From NCBI GenBank assembly GCA_963831235.1, contig CAWHPS010000059.1, forward strand, positions 124,001 through 188,000: a stretch of 64,000 nucleotides of DNA. Direction: 5' to 3'. The stretch comes from CAWHPS01 sp963831235. Lineage in GTDB: Bacteria > Fibrobacterota > OXYB2-FULL-49-7 > JAEUSG01. Of the stretch, positions 34,558 to 43,625 are shown one piece after another. Positions within the stretch are counted from its first letter, which is position 1; every line of letters starts with the position of its first letter. Both the position numbers and the translations under genes were made by a program. The notes below the pieces were generated by a model, which made no database searches, was not told the origin of the DNA, and saw nothing but the letters and a program-made list of their open reading frames with translations.

Positions 34558-35121
34558 TTATTCTAATAAGGAAACAAGCTCATCCTTAAAACATCCAAGC
34601 AAGACATGATCAATATATTCTCCGGAGATTAAAAGCTTTTTTCTAATACGTCCTTCTTCTTTAAAGCCTATCTTCAGAAACGCTTTTATTACGCCACCAT
34701 TGGCAGCAACAGCACCTGCAGTCAACTTTCTGGCTCCAAGTACATTAAATGTATATTGACATGTAGCAAATAATGCATCCGTAGCAAGACCTTTTCCCCA
34801 GTATTCTCTTGCACCAATCATAATGCCGATATCTGCGGTACGAGTAATTAAACCAGCTTCATTGAGATAGTTTATTTTAACTGTTCCAATAAACTGATTT
34901 TCTTGTGAATGGTAAATTGCAAAAAAAGCACATAACTCATTACACCATAACCCTTCTACATATTCACGAACCTTTTCAAATCTTAATGGTTTTAAATACT
35001 CATCACGTCCTATATATTTAATAACTTCAATATCAGTGACCCATGCAAAATACTTTGGATCATTAAGATTTTGTTCATCAAATGGTTTGAGGAAGACTTT
35101 CTTACCATCTATTCTAATCAT
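34558..35121 (-). CDS. GNAT-family N-acetyltransferase
   Basis: A 187-residue RimJ/RimL-type acetyltransferase. ADIGIMIGAREYWGKGLATDAL is the acetyl-CoA-binding motif A (shown within TADIGIMIG and YWGKGLATDAL), and NGGVIKAFLKIGFKEEGRIR follows. It starts at 35121, where AAGGAG lies 6 bases upstream, and overlaps the HisF-like gene by 8 bases. In a nonulosonate locus such enzymes (PseH, LegH) acetylate the C4 amino group of the precursor, which is a good guess here too. Confidence 0.82.
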   Translation of the reverse strand: MIRIDGKKVFLKPFDEQNLNDPKYFAWVTDIEVIKYIGRDEYLKPLRFEKVREYVEGLWCNELCAFFAIYHSQENQFIGTVKINYLNEAGLITRTADIGIMIGAREYWGKGLATDALFATCQYTFNVLGARKLTAGAVAANGGVIKAFLKIGFKEEGRIRKKLLISGEYIDHVLLGCFKDELVSLLE

Positions 35122-35911
35122 AAAATACTCCTTCTTTAATTTTTCCCCAAGTCGCCAAAGAGGTACCAGCTTCAATAATATAATGACGCGCTTCTGTCAG
35201 GTTATCACTCATAAAATTAAACAGATTAGCAGTAGAGACAGCAGAAATATCTCGACTTTTTAGTGCAGCAGAAAGATGCTCAAAATTTCCAGCTCCGCCA
35301 GATATAATCAAAGGCACACTGAGCATTGCTCCAAGTTTGGAAACATAGTCCAAATCTAATCCCTGTCCTGTTCCATCATTACTCATCGAAGTCAAATAAA
35401 TTTCTCCGACCCCGAGAGATTGGGCAAGAAAAGCTGCCTTCTCTGCAACCATTCCAATAGGGCGCACCCCATTTTCAATAAATACTGTTCTTACGCCATT
35501 TTCATTCTTATAATCAATAGAGGCTACGACACATTGACTTCCAAATTGTTTTACAAGTTCTTTCACCAATTCCGGCTCAGTAAATATTGGAGTATTTATT
35601 ACTACCTTATCAGCGCCAGCCCTTAAAAGGAGATTTGAATCTTTAATACACCTTATACCACCACCTGTAGCAATTGGCATAAAGTATTTTTTTCCAATAT
35701 CCTCTATAACTTTAGAAAACTTTTGCAGATCTTTCTTATCCCTTTCTACGTTAAGAATAATTAGCTCGTCAATTGAATATGCAATTGCATCGAAATCGTA
35801 GTTTTCCCTGACCCAATTAAGATCTCCTACCTTTTGTAGAGAGAAGTTCCTACTCAGCATAAAACTGCCATTCTGGAAAAGCAATGTAAAAATTAATCGT
35901 TTCTCTAGCAT
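35114..35911 (-). CDS. HisF-like partner of sugar amidotransferase
   Basis: A 265-residue TIM barrel related to the cyclase subunit of imidazole glycerol phosphate synthase. IATGGGIRCIKDSNLLLRAGADKVVINT, with SIDYKNENG and ISGGAGNFEHL, carries the phosphate sites (segments quoted: IATGGGIRCIKDS, AGADKVVINT). D130 of HisF survives in SIDYK. The N-terminal position of catalytic D11, in HisF's LDVK, is hydrophobic here (RLIFTLLFQNG). It therefore probably no longer makes IGP and instead delivers ammonia with the HisH- and WbpG-like proteins, as in P. aeruginosa O-antigen loci. Confidence 0.82.
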   Translation of the reverse strand: MLEKRLIFTLLFQNGSFMLSRNFSLQKVGDLNWVRENYDFDAIAYSIDELIILNVERDKKDLQKFSKVIEDIGKKYFMPIATGGGIRCIKDSNLLLRAGADKVVINTPIFTEPELVKELVKQFGSQCVVASIDYKNENGVRTVFIENGVRPIGMVAEKAAFLAQSLGVGEIYLTSMSNDGTGQGLDLDYVSKLGAMLSVPLIISGGAGNFEHLSAALKSRDISAVSTANLFNFMSDNLTEARHYIIEAGTSLATWGKIKEGVFYD

Positions 35912-35912
35912 C

Positions 35913-36518
35913 CTACCTCTCGCAAAAATTCTTCAATAATCGCAAACCGTTACTTTGACTCTTTTCCGGATGAAATTGAGTGCCAATTACATTTCCACGA
36001 ATCAGCACTGACGTAAATTTAATCCCATGATCAGTAACTCCTGCAACATCTTCTGAAATGCCATTAAAATGATAACTATGAACAAAGTAAAAGTAGCTTC
36101 GATCTTTAATACCGGAGAATAACGAGTCGTTCTTAATTATTTCTACCTGATTAAACCCCATGTGCGGTACTTTGATATCAGATCGTTTTGTATTTAGAAA
36201 TTTAACCCTCCCGCTTATCAATCCAAGACCATTGCAAAGACCGCCTTCTTCACCATATTCGGCTAACAACTGCATACCAAGGCATATTCCAAGAATAGGC
36301 TTACCATTCCTGCTTGCCTTTTGAATTGAATCAACAATATTAAGACGTATTAGGTTTTCCATAGCCTCGCGAAACGAACCTACACCGGGTAAAATAAGTT
36401 TATCGCTATCTAATATTTCTTCTGCCGTCTGAACTAATTTGTTCTCTACACCTAAATATTCAAGAGCATTTATTACTGACCGCAGATTACCCATCCCATA
36501 ATCAATAATTGAAAGCAT
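35913..36518 (-). CDS. HisH-like glutamine amidotransferase
   Basis: A 201-residue class I glutaminase. IIDYGMGNLRSVINALEYLG opens it, LGICLGMQLLAEYGEEGG carries the nucleophilic Cys, and GTQFHPEKSQSNGL supplies the His and Glu of the triad. It yields ammonia from glutamine. With WbpG- and HisF-like neighbours and no other his genes, it serves sugar amidation rather than histidine synthesis. It shares one base with the upstream gene. Confidence 0.88.
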   Translation of the reverse strand: MLSIIDYGMGNLRSVINALEYLGVENKLVQTAEEILDSDKLILPGVGSFREAMENLIRLNIVDSIQKASRNGKPILGICLGMQLLAEYGEEGGLCNGLGLISGRVKFLNTKRSDIKVPHMGFNQVEIIKNDSLFSGIKDRSYFYFVHSYHFNGISEDVAGVTDHGIKFTSVLIRGNVIGTQFHPEKSQSNGLRLLKNFCER

Positions 36519-37618
36519 TAATGAACCTCAAAGGTGGGCATCCACTTTCCATTCTCAAAGCTAAAAAGCTTTTTATTTACATGTTTTTCAATTATTGCAT
36601 CATACCCCTGTCGTGACAATCCAAAATATTCCATATAGTGGGGGATAAATTGCTCAGGGTCTTCACGGTCGAATTTTTTAATGAGCGAAACACCCTGTTT
36701 TCTACTTAATGCTCCTCGCCGAATATCAATACCAACATCCTGCGAGCAGCGGCCAAAACCATATTTAAGATACATCAAGTAAGTATGCAGGTTATAAAGG
36801 GATGTATCAGATTGAGCAAAATTATTGTATGTACCGGAGGCTCGCTCAAATTGCTCTTTAAGGCCGCATTTGTCCTTTGCAAGAAGGTAATGCTCGTACG
36901 AATCCCAATTCTCAAAATAAGACCAATGGGCAATACAAAGATTTGCAGCCTTCATTTCTTGTGCACTTGGATATGAAAACCAATATAATTCTTGTTCAGT
37001 AAACATATCGCGGTATCGCATTGGGTCGTGCCCCTCAAGATAAATCTTAATGCTATCAGCAGCATCGTAATAATGTTGATTGTTTAGTTTCTTTGAACCG
37101 CCGTATTCAGTTTCACCTTCTTCACCAAACATAACCAATGGGATGTTCATTTTAGTGGAAATGCGAAATATGGCAGTCTGAACCGCAGTCTGCCACCCTA
37201 ATAAAGGTTGGCCTGCTTCTTCAAACCCAAACTTATCAATCGCTTTTAATACAAAGGGATTTGGCGTTATATGTATATGGTCATAACCAGCATTAATAAA
37301 ATTAATTAAATTTTTTTCTCCAATTTCAAACGTTATTCCAGGTCTAATTGTGACACAAAGAGGATGCATTTTAAGTTTATATTTCATCATATATGCAACA
37401 TAGCTGCTATCCTTTCCGCCACTCACAGGTACAATACAATCAAAACCTGATTTAGTTCTGTGTTGGTCGCATAATTCTTCAAGAAAGAGCCATCTTGATT
37501 TCCAATCTATTGAGGTTTTCTTCTCTTCACTCCATTGGCAAGCATTACACCGACCACTTTCATCATAAGAAATTCTTGGCCTTGTTTCAGGCATAACACA
37601 TTGTGAACAGTATTTCAT
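36518..37618 (-). CDS. N-acetyl sugar amidotransferase, WbpG/PseA-like
   Basis: A 366-residue PP-loop ATPase. The N-terminal zinc ribbon has CSQC (4-7) and CNAC, the PP-loop is VPVSGGKDSSYVAYMM, and GEEGETEYGGSKK is typical of the family. WbpG/PseA/LegX-type enzymes convert an N-acetyl group on the sugar to N-acetimidoyl (acetamidino) using ammonia supplied by HisH/HisF. Beside a legionaminic-acid pathway it predicts an acetimidoyl legionaminic acid derivative. It is the first gene after a 258-base AT-rich gap, so it may have its own promoter. Confidence 0.88.
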   Translation of the reverse strand: MKYCSQCVMPETRPRISYDESGRCNACQWSEEKKTSIDWKSRWLFLEELCDQHRTKSGFDCIVPVSGGKDSSYVAYMMKYKLKMHPLCVTIRPGITFEIGEKNLINFINAGYDHIHITPNPFVLKAIDKFGFEEAGQPLLGWQTAVQTAIFRISTKMNIPLVMFGEEGETEYGGSKKLNNQHYYDAADSIKIYLEGHDPMRYRDMFTEQELYWFSYPSAQEMKAANLCIAHWSYFENWDSYEHYLLAKDKCGLKEQFERASGTYNNFAQSDTSLYNLHTYLMYLKYGFGRCSQDVGIDIRRGALSRKQGVSLIKKFDREDPEQFIPHYMEYFGLSRQGYDAIIEKHVNKKLFSFENGKWMPTFEVH

Positions 37619-37876
37619 TGTGATTCCTCTTTATAAATTACATATTATACTTTTAGTTATAGACAGGATAATCCTCTTAGATAGACTGAATATTTTTAAA
37701 AAGCAAAGCACTTATTTTGTAAACTTATTTATATAGACTTCACCTAAGCAATGTACTACCAAACTCTATCTTATTCATTGCTATTCGATATATAAGTCAT
37801 TTTTTATGAATAATTATAAGTTATTCAGAGTTCGGAAATCAAATAATTCTTAGAACCTGTATAGGTTATAGGTTAA

Positions 37877-38839
37877 TTATTGATGGGTATTTGTTATTGG
37901 AAATAAATTAATCTGTTTTGTTAAAAACCAATCAATTACCTCACAAATCTCTTTTAATGGCATTTGCTTAAATCCATTAACATACATTGTCTCTTGCCCT
38001 ATTCTATCCAAAAAAAACAGCAATGATAGACGATCAAATTCCATACTGCAAAATTCTTTTGAAAAAAAAGACTGAACCTCCATCAAAAATATTTGGGTGT
38101 CAATTAGCTTTAATAGCTGCTTATACCAGGTCAATTGGTTTTTATTGACATAAAATTGCAGTACAAAATATAAAACATCAAAATCCTGGATACTATATTT
38201 CCTATAACAGTCCAAATCAATGATAACATATTTGTTATCATTGTCTTTTAAGATATTGCCCTGATGAAAGTCGCCATGGGCTGGCCCGATTGCGAAAAGG
38301 CCAAATTCTAAAATATCATTAACCCTGTTTAAAATTAGCCGTTTTACATCACATCCCTTGATATAACCTACAACCTCGATGCCCTTTTGAATTTGTTTAA
38401 AATTCGAGAGAGAAGGAGATTTTACCAAAGAACCAGCATATGCGAATCTGTTTAATATGGCACGCGCAGCACCGAATATCTCATCTTCCTTAAGTGGAAG
38501 ACAACGTTTTATTTCGAGAATTTTAAACAAAAAGCAAGACGAATAATGATGGGGTGGGATCATGTCTCGAATGGACTCTTGTTCCATTGCAAGGTTCATA
38601 TTTTCATACTCTCTTTTTATTACTTCTTTTTTCCAGGATATTTTAATAACAACATCATCCGCCAATAAAACCACAACTTCTGGAAGGGATGATTTTTGTC
38701 GTATCACTTTTTTCTTCTTATATAGACAAACCATTATAAAACATGAATAAGAATTTATAGATTCAATTAGCAGATTGGTAAATCTAAACGGATGACAAAT
38801 TAGCAGGCGTGTTGCTTTATAAACAGTCTTACCAATCAT
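37877..38839 (-). CDS. APH-like small-molecule or lipid kinase
   Basis: A 320-residue protein of the aminoglycoside-phosphotransferase/LPS-kinase fold. The catalytic loop is AHGDFHQGNIL (about residues 199-209) and the metal-binding Asp is in YVIIDLDCYR. An ADDVVIKISWKKEVIKREYE segment fits the nucleotide-binding Lys and its partner. The N-terminal part has hydrophobic stretches. It overlaps the gene upstream by 4 bases. It probably phosphorylates a sugar or lipid-linked sugar of the envelope; the substrate is unknown. Confidence 0.7.
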   Translation of the reverse strand: MIGKTVYKATRLLICHPFRFTNLLIESINSYSCFIMVCLYKKKKVIRQKSSLPEVVVLLADDVVIKISWKKEVIKREYENMNLAMEQESIRDMIPPHHYSSCFLFKILEIKRCLPLKEDEIFGAARAILNRFAYAGSLVKSPSLSNFKQIQKGIEVVGYIKGCDVKRLILNRVNDILEFGLFAIGPAHGDFHQGNILKDNDNKYVIIDLDCYRKYSIQDFDVLYFVLQFYVNKNQLTWYKQLLKLIDTQIFLMEVQSFFSKEFCSMEFDRLSLLFFLDRIGQETMYVNGFKQMPLKEICEVIDWFLTKQINLFPITNTHQ

Positions 38840-40497
38840 TTGGATAACAATCTTATTGCCGACTTATATAATGAATATTCTTTAAAATCAACTTTATTTA
38901 TACGATCCGCTAATAAAGAATAAGCCAAATCGGTGTTAGGCTTTCCTTCAACTCCCCAAACTTTAAATAAAATTGTAGTGTCTATCAAAGATGTATCCGT
39001 TTCTTGTAACTTCATAAATTCAGCATAAACTCGTTTTGCTGTTTCAATTTGTGAGGGATTAAGTTTATTTATTGTAGAGATTTTAGATAGGCATTCAAAA
39101 TATTCCGCTTTTGATTTAGGTTCAATGGTAAATCCAAAACCAGCATAAAATGGGCATCCAGCCAACAAAACTGGAATCCCTAGGCAACCAAACTCCATAC
39201 CAACCGTTCCTTGAGCAGTAACAATTCCCGAAGCCAAATGCCCGACACTTGCGGTACTAAAATCATTAGGGCAAAGAAATATATTTGACGATTTATATTC
39301 CGCCAATAGTTTTTCAACTTGCCCCTCCTCACCATATGCAGAAACCATCGGATGAGGTTTTACAATCCAATTAACATTAGTAACATTTTTCACGAACCTC
39401 AATGTTTCTTGAAGCCAATAGTAATAGTCTCTAAACAACATATGATCGCTCAAACCTTGCGGGGCATCTGAAAAGGCATGACAAAAAATAAATATAATAG
39501 GGAAATTGTTAACAATGCCTGTTTTCTTGTCGAACTCAGTGCGAGAATAGTTTTTCTTATTTTTATAAGCAACTATAGCATCCGATTGCTCAAGATTTCC
39601 GGAAAATCTCTGTTCAAGCATTCTTTCTGCATTGCGTATCAAATTATCATCGACAGGAGCATTATTGATAGCTGTTTTGATTTCATCGTGCATATACCCA
39701 TGATAATATGGAAATTGCACCTTACCATTTTTCTCTATTTTACAATAACTAAAAAGAATAATATCAGTAGATTCATAAACAGGAACATTTCTAAGAATAC
39801 AGATTCTTACTAAAAGCCCATACCAGAGATACTGGGAGTGTGTTGCGATATAATGTTTAATTGGAAATAAATCAATTAGTCTTGAATAGGATTGGATATA
39901 TTCTAATGCTTTGTAGATATATATAAATTCATTTATCCCGATTCTAGAAATTGTGTATTTATTGCATTCTTTAATTATTGTATCATAAAGTAAGTCCCCA
40001 AACAACAGACCATTATGCTCTAAACTTATCAAGTCTTCCGGTGTACTAAGTTTTTGATAAATTTTAATCGTTTTAATTAAGAGCCTGCAACGTAATAAAA
40101 AAGAAGGTTGAAAATCCGACAAGCCAAGGAAATTTGAAATGTCAAAAGATTCATAAAGAAGACGCTTCTCTTTCTCTTTACTGACTTTGTCCATAAAAAG
40201 AACAAACGGTGTTAATTTCCTTGTTTCCTCCACAGCTTTTGCAAGAATTCCGGTACGAAGTAAATAGTTTGGCCCGGAACCGACCAAATATCCCTCGACA
40301 AGAACTATTTCCTCAATAATACTCCCCGTCCTATCAAGCTTCTCCCATTTTTTCCTATTAATAGATGCGAATAGTTTCTTTTCTTTTGACACATCTTGAC
40401 GCTTTCCCCTCTTAAACAACAACCTTTTCACATTTCTTAAAAATCCAAGATTAGTAAAATAAAGCATAAACTGAACAAACTTTATTAAGTCCTTCAT
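38836..40497 (-). CDS. Capsule-type surface polysaccharide biosynthesis protein
   Basis: A 553-residue protein. The C-terminal half has NVNWIVKPHPMVSAYGEEG, LCPNDFSTASVGHLASGIVTA and GTVGMEFGCLGIPVLLAG (segments of one GT-B-like region), resembling capsule polysaccharide transferases of the KpsS/LipB group and CDP-glycerol-type transferases. The N-terminal half is not recognisable. It lies between wzx and the kinase-like gene with 3- and 4-base junctions. It likely transfers a nonulosonic or other acidic sugar, by inference only. Confidence 0.65.
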   Translation of the reverse strand: MKDLIKFVQFMLYFTNLGFLRNVKRLLFKRGKRQDVSKEKKLFASINRKKWEKLDRTGSIIEEIVLVEGYLVGSGPNYLLRTGILAKAVEETRKLTPFVLFMDKVSKEKEKRLLYESFDISNFLGLSDFQPSFLLRCRLLIKTIKIYQKLSTPEDLISLEHNGLLFGDLLYDTIIKECNKYTISRIGINEFIYIYKALEYIQSYSRLIDLFPIKHYIATHSQYLWYGLLVRICILRNVPVYESTDIILFSYCKIEKNGKVQFPYYHGYMHDEIKTAINNAPVDDNLIRNAERMLEQRFSGNLEQSDAIVAYKNKKNYSRTEFDKKTGIVNNFPIIFIFCHAFSDAPQGLSDHMLFRDYYYWLQETLRFVKNVTNVNWIVKPHPMVSAYGEEGQVEKLLAEYKSSNIFLCPNDFSTASVGHLASGIVTAQGTVGMEFGCLGIPVLLAGCPFYAGFGFTIEPKSKAEYFECLSKISTINKLNPSQIETAKRVYAEFMKLQETDTSLIDTTILFKVWGVEGKPNTDLAYSLLADRINKVDFKEYSLYKSAIRLLSK

Positions 40498-40500
40498 AAA

Positions 40501-42027
40501 TTATGCTTTCGTAAACTTTGATTTTATAATCAAATAAAAATCATTAATCTGGTGTTTTTTAAGTCCAAAAACACGAGGTACAAATGCAACCAATATAACT
40601 ACAAGTAAAGTATAAAACACACCAGAAACAATAAAATTTATTTGAACTCTCTCAATTGAATAAATCGAAACACAATAGTGTGAAGCCAGTCCTATAGCAA
40701 CAAATATAAAAGGCGAGCATATAAGATGAAGAAAATGTTTAATAAAATTCAACTTCAAAAACCTTGCATTCACGGTTAAATATACGATACAATTGATCCC
40801 GCCCATAACTATTTCTTTTAATGCAAGTCCCCTACCACCTAAATTCATCCCGACATATTTATTATCACCAACAAGTATATACGTTGCAACCAAGCTTAAT
40901 GGAGTCATTATCAATGATAAATATAAATATACATTTGTGCGGCCTGAAGAATAAAAAACAGTACTATGCAAATTCCCATACGTATAAACCAATGGATAAA
41001 AGATATAAATTAAAAATATCGGCACAGCATTCGCATATTTTGCGCCGCCAAAAATACCGATTAAGTTCTCGGCTTGTGTAAACAAAAAACAACAGAAAAA
41101 AGCAGTTATTGCATAAAGCATCGGCACCTGATTCCGGAACAATAAGGACATCTTGGCCGTATCTTTATTTTCAGCATAAATGGACATTTCCCGCATAAGA
41201 AGAGGCATCATAGCGGTGGTAAAAATAACACATACATTGGTAAATAACAGACTGAAGGAAAACAAACCCTGCTGGTTAGCTCCCCCAAAAAACTGCAGCA
41301 TCCACCTGTCTGCCAACAAATAAATTGTACCAACCAGTTGGTATAATGCCAATGGCGCGCAATAAACATAAAACGCTCTAAACTGCTTCTTAAATTCTTC
41401 AAATCTTATCCGAGCGATAAAAATAATATCTTTATATTTTTTTAAGTAAAAATAAATAACAAGAATTTGGGATAATGCAACAAAGAATTGAAAAACAAAG
41501 TATTTAACAATACTTAATCCATTAAAATAAATAATGGAAACTAATAGTAAAATAGATACGATACGGAAAACAATCTGCATTTTCTCCAGCCAAACAGTTT
41601 GTCCATAGGCATCCATCATTTGCGAAAAAACAGATTGAAGCCAGGAAACGAAAACTACTACTGCCGCCAATATGACATATGAAATAGGCTGCTTAAGAAA
41701 AACCATGTTTGAGAAGTTAAAGAAATACAGGAAACCGATTACAAGAAATAGTATTATTATAAAAGCGCTAATCAAATATCCATAAAAGACAAAATTCTCT
41801 TTTGCATCATTATTCTGGGATACTCTTTTAAAAAACCATGTACTTGACTTGATCTCAATAAACAGCAAAAACTGCATTAAAATCGTATAAAGAAATGTAT
41901 AGTTGCCATAACCATCAACCCCAAGAGCCCTTGGAACCAGCCCTGCGGTCAGAATGCTGATAGTAAAGCCGACTATATTAGTGGCAAGTTTGAACAAAAA
42001 ACGTTTTTTTAAGGAATCACCCTGCAT
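40501..42027 (-). CDS. wzx: Wzx-type oligosaccharide flippase
   Basis: A 508-residue integral membrane protein with about 12-14 hydrophobic helices and the start LFKLATNIVGFTISILTAGLVPRALGVDGYG, split here as LATNIVGFTIS and VPRALGVDGYGNY, typical of the PST/RfbX family. It moves lipid-linked repeat units across the inner membrane for polymerisation. Together with wzz and the wzy-like gene it defines a Wzy-dependent pathway. Confidence 0.9.
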   Translation of the reverse strand: MQGDSLKKRFLFKLATNIVGFTISILTAGLVPRALGVDGYGNYTFLYTILMQFLLFIEIKSSTWFFKRVSQNNDAKENFVFYGYLISAFIIILFLVIGFLYFFNFSNMVFLKQPISYVILAAVVVFVSWLQSVFSQMMDAYGQTVWLEKMQIVFRIVSILLLVSIIYFNGLSIVKYFVFQFFVALSQILVIYFYLKKYKDIIFIARIRFEEFKKQFRAFYVYCAPLALYQLVGTIYLLADRWMLQFFGGANQQGLFSFSLLFTNVCVIFTTAMMPLLMREMSIYAENKDTAKMSLLFRNQVPMLYAITAFFCCFLFTQAENLIGIFGGAKYANAVPIFLIYIFYPLVYTYGNLHSTVFYSSGRTNVYLYLSLIMTPLSLVATYILVGDNKYVGMNLGGRGLALKEIVMGGINCIVYLTVNARFLKLNFIKHFLHLICSPFIFVAIGLASHYCVSIYSIERVQINFIVSGVFYTLLVVILVAFVPRVFGLKKHQINDFYLIIKSKFTKA

Positions 42028-42103
42028 TTTAAGCTACAATTCTAAAATTATATTATTCATTTGCATTAAATGCTTTAGCCAGATTTTAGATTAAAGCGGT
42101 ATA

Positions 42104-42856
42104 TTATATGGCTGTCCAGCCGCCATCAACAATCAGATTATGACCGGTTACGTATCCGGCCTCGTCTGAAAGTAGAAATGAAACAGCCGGTGCAATATCA
42201 TCGGGCTTTCCCATGCGTTTCATAGGAACTTTACGCTCGTAATTTTTTACGAACTCTGTGTGTTGATTGTCGAATATCCCACCTGGGGAAACACAGTTAA
42301 TCCTGATGTTTTCCCTTCCAAAATAAGAAGCCATATAACGAGTAAAATTAATGATTCCGCCTTTGATGGCAGAATACGCCGCGGCTGATGTCAACCCTGT
42401 CCCTTCATAAACGCTAAAGTCATTCCCGACTACCCCATATATTGATGCAATATTGACTATAGAACCACTATGCTGGATTTTCATTTGTTTAAGTACTGTC
42501 TGGCAAAAAACAAAATAGCTATTCATTTGCATATCAACATTTTTGCGCCATGAATCAGGCAACACATCTTCAAATTTAACACCCCAATCTTTTGTACGCG
42601 GATAAGCATTGTTTACCAAACCATCAATCCTGCCGAATTTTAAGATTATTTCTTTTACAGCATTTTTAATCTCTTCGTCTTTCGTGATATCGGCCTTGAG
42701 AGTACATTTTTGCAAATCGGTTTCAACTGAAACATCGACATTAACAGCTATTCCACCCTTATTACAGATATCGGAAATAATGGCCTTTCCGATTAATCCG
42801 GAACCACCAGTTACAACTACAACCTTATCTTGAAGCAACAAGCCCATTTTTTTCAT
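42104..42856 (-). CDS. ptmA: Short-chain dehydrogenase, PtmA-like
   Basis: A 250-residue SDR. The cofactor loop is VVTGGSGLIGKAI (~15-27), NNAYPR replaces NNAG-like, the catalytic triad is in NIASIYG with YSAIKGGIINFTRYMA, and VSPGGIFDNQ follows. PtmA genes accompany legionaminic-acid pathways in Campylobacter together with ptmB, ptmE and ptmF, the same set found here. Its exact step is not certain to me. It overlaps the nitrilase gene by 32 bases. Confidence 0.75.
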   Translation of the reverse strand: MKKMGLLLQDKVVVVTGGSGLIGKAIISDICNKGGIAVNVDVSVETDLQKCTLKADITKDEEIKNAVKEIILKFGRIDGLVNNAYPRTKDWGVKFEDVLPDSWRKNVDMQMNSYFVFCQTVLKQMKIQHSGSIVNIASIYGVVGNDFSVYEGTGLTSAAAYSAIKGGIINFTRYMASYFGRENIRINCVSPGGIFDNQHTEFVKNYERKVPMKRMGKPDDIAPAVSFLLSDEAGYVTGHNLIVDGGWTAI

Positions 42857-43625
42857 ACCATCCTTTTCTTCTATCCTGTAATACAGGAAATGATTTCCTG
42901 TATTCGCCTACGCACCAGGGATTAATTTCATAAGCCGAATATACATTTTCCCGATGAACCAATTTCGGATTCAACCCGTCAGGCAGAAAGATATTTGAAG
43001 ATTCAATATAACTTAATTGGTTTTTATCGCGTCCAGTTCGATTAACACCAATGACAACATACTGATTTTCAATGGCCCTGGCTTTTAACAACGTTGTCCA
43101 GTGATCAATCCGCTTTTCCGGCCAATTTGCAATATTTATGACCATCTGGCAATTATCCGCATATAATCTGTACAGCTCAGGAAAGCGTAAGTCATAACAA
43201 ATAGATAGACCTATATAGCAACCTTCAAAATGAAATACTGTAATTTCGTTTCCAGGTAAAAAGTGTTTATCTTCTCCTGCAAAAGCAAACGGATGTATCT
43301 TTCGATATATTGCTTCAACAGTCCCTGAATTTGAGACAAAAATAGCACAATTGGTAAAACCAAATGCTTCATGCAAACAAACCCCGAATACAATTGCCAG
43401 ATTATTTTTGATTGACAAAGTCTTGAAGAAATCAATTGTTGGCGAAGAATCAATTGCTTCAGCCGTATTTTCCGGATTCATGGAAAATCCGGTCAGTGTC
43501 ATTTCAGGAAAGACAAGCATATCGATGCCTGAAGTGGACGCCAGACTGGCGAATCCTTCACAAAGAGACCTATTTCCAACTTTGTTTTCCCATAATTGAT
43601 TTAGTGATGCCAGTGCAATCTTCAT
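42825..43625 (-). CDS. Nitrilase-superfamily amidohydrolase
   Basis: A 266-residue carbon-nitrogen hydrolase with the Glu-Lys-Cys triad: MLVFPEMTLTGFSM, AIYRKIHPFAF and IGLSICYDLRFPELYR. The family (omega-amidase, NIT1/2, carbamoylputrescine hydrolase) hydrolyses small amides. Its place inside a nonulosonate operon, between ptmA and a class III aminotransferase, suggests it either deamidates a side-product such as 2-oxoglutaramate or acts on an amide of the sugar. It shares a base with the aminotransferase gene. Confidence 0.82.
   Translation of the reverse strand: MKIALASLNQLWENKVGNRSLCEGFASLASTSGIDMLVFPEMTLTGFSMNPENTAEAIDSSPTIDFFKTLSIKNNLAIVFGVCLHEAFGFTNCAIFVSNSGTVEAIYRKIHPFAFAGEDKHFLPGNEITVFHFEGCYIGLSICYDLRFPELYRLYADNCQMVINIANWPEKRIDHWTTLLKARAIENQYVVIGVNRTGRDKNQLSYIESSNIFLPDGLNPKLVHRENVYSAYEINPWCVGEYRKSFPVLQDRRKGWYEKNGLVASR

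Noticed and set aside
35114..36518. Histidine biosynthesis genes hisF and hisH
   Set aside because: The HisF D11 position is lost and the neighbours are a sugar amidotransferase and a GNAT enzyme; no other his gene is present.
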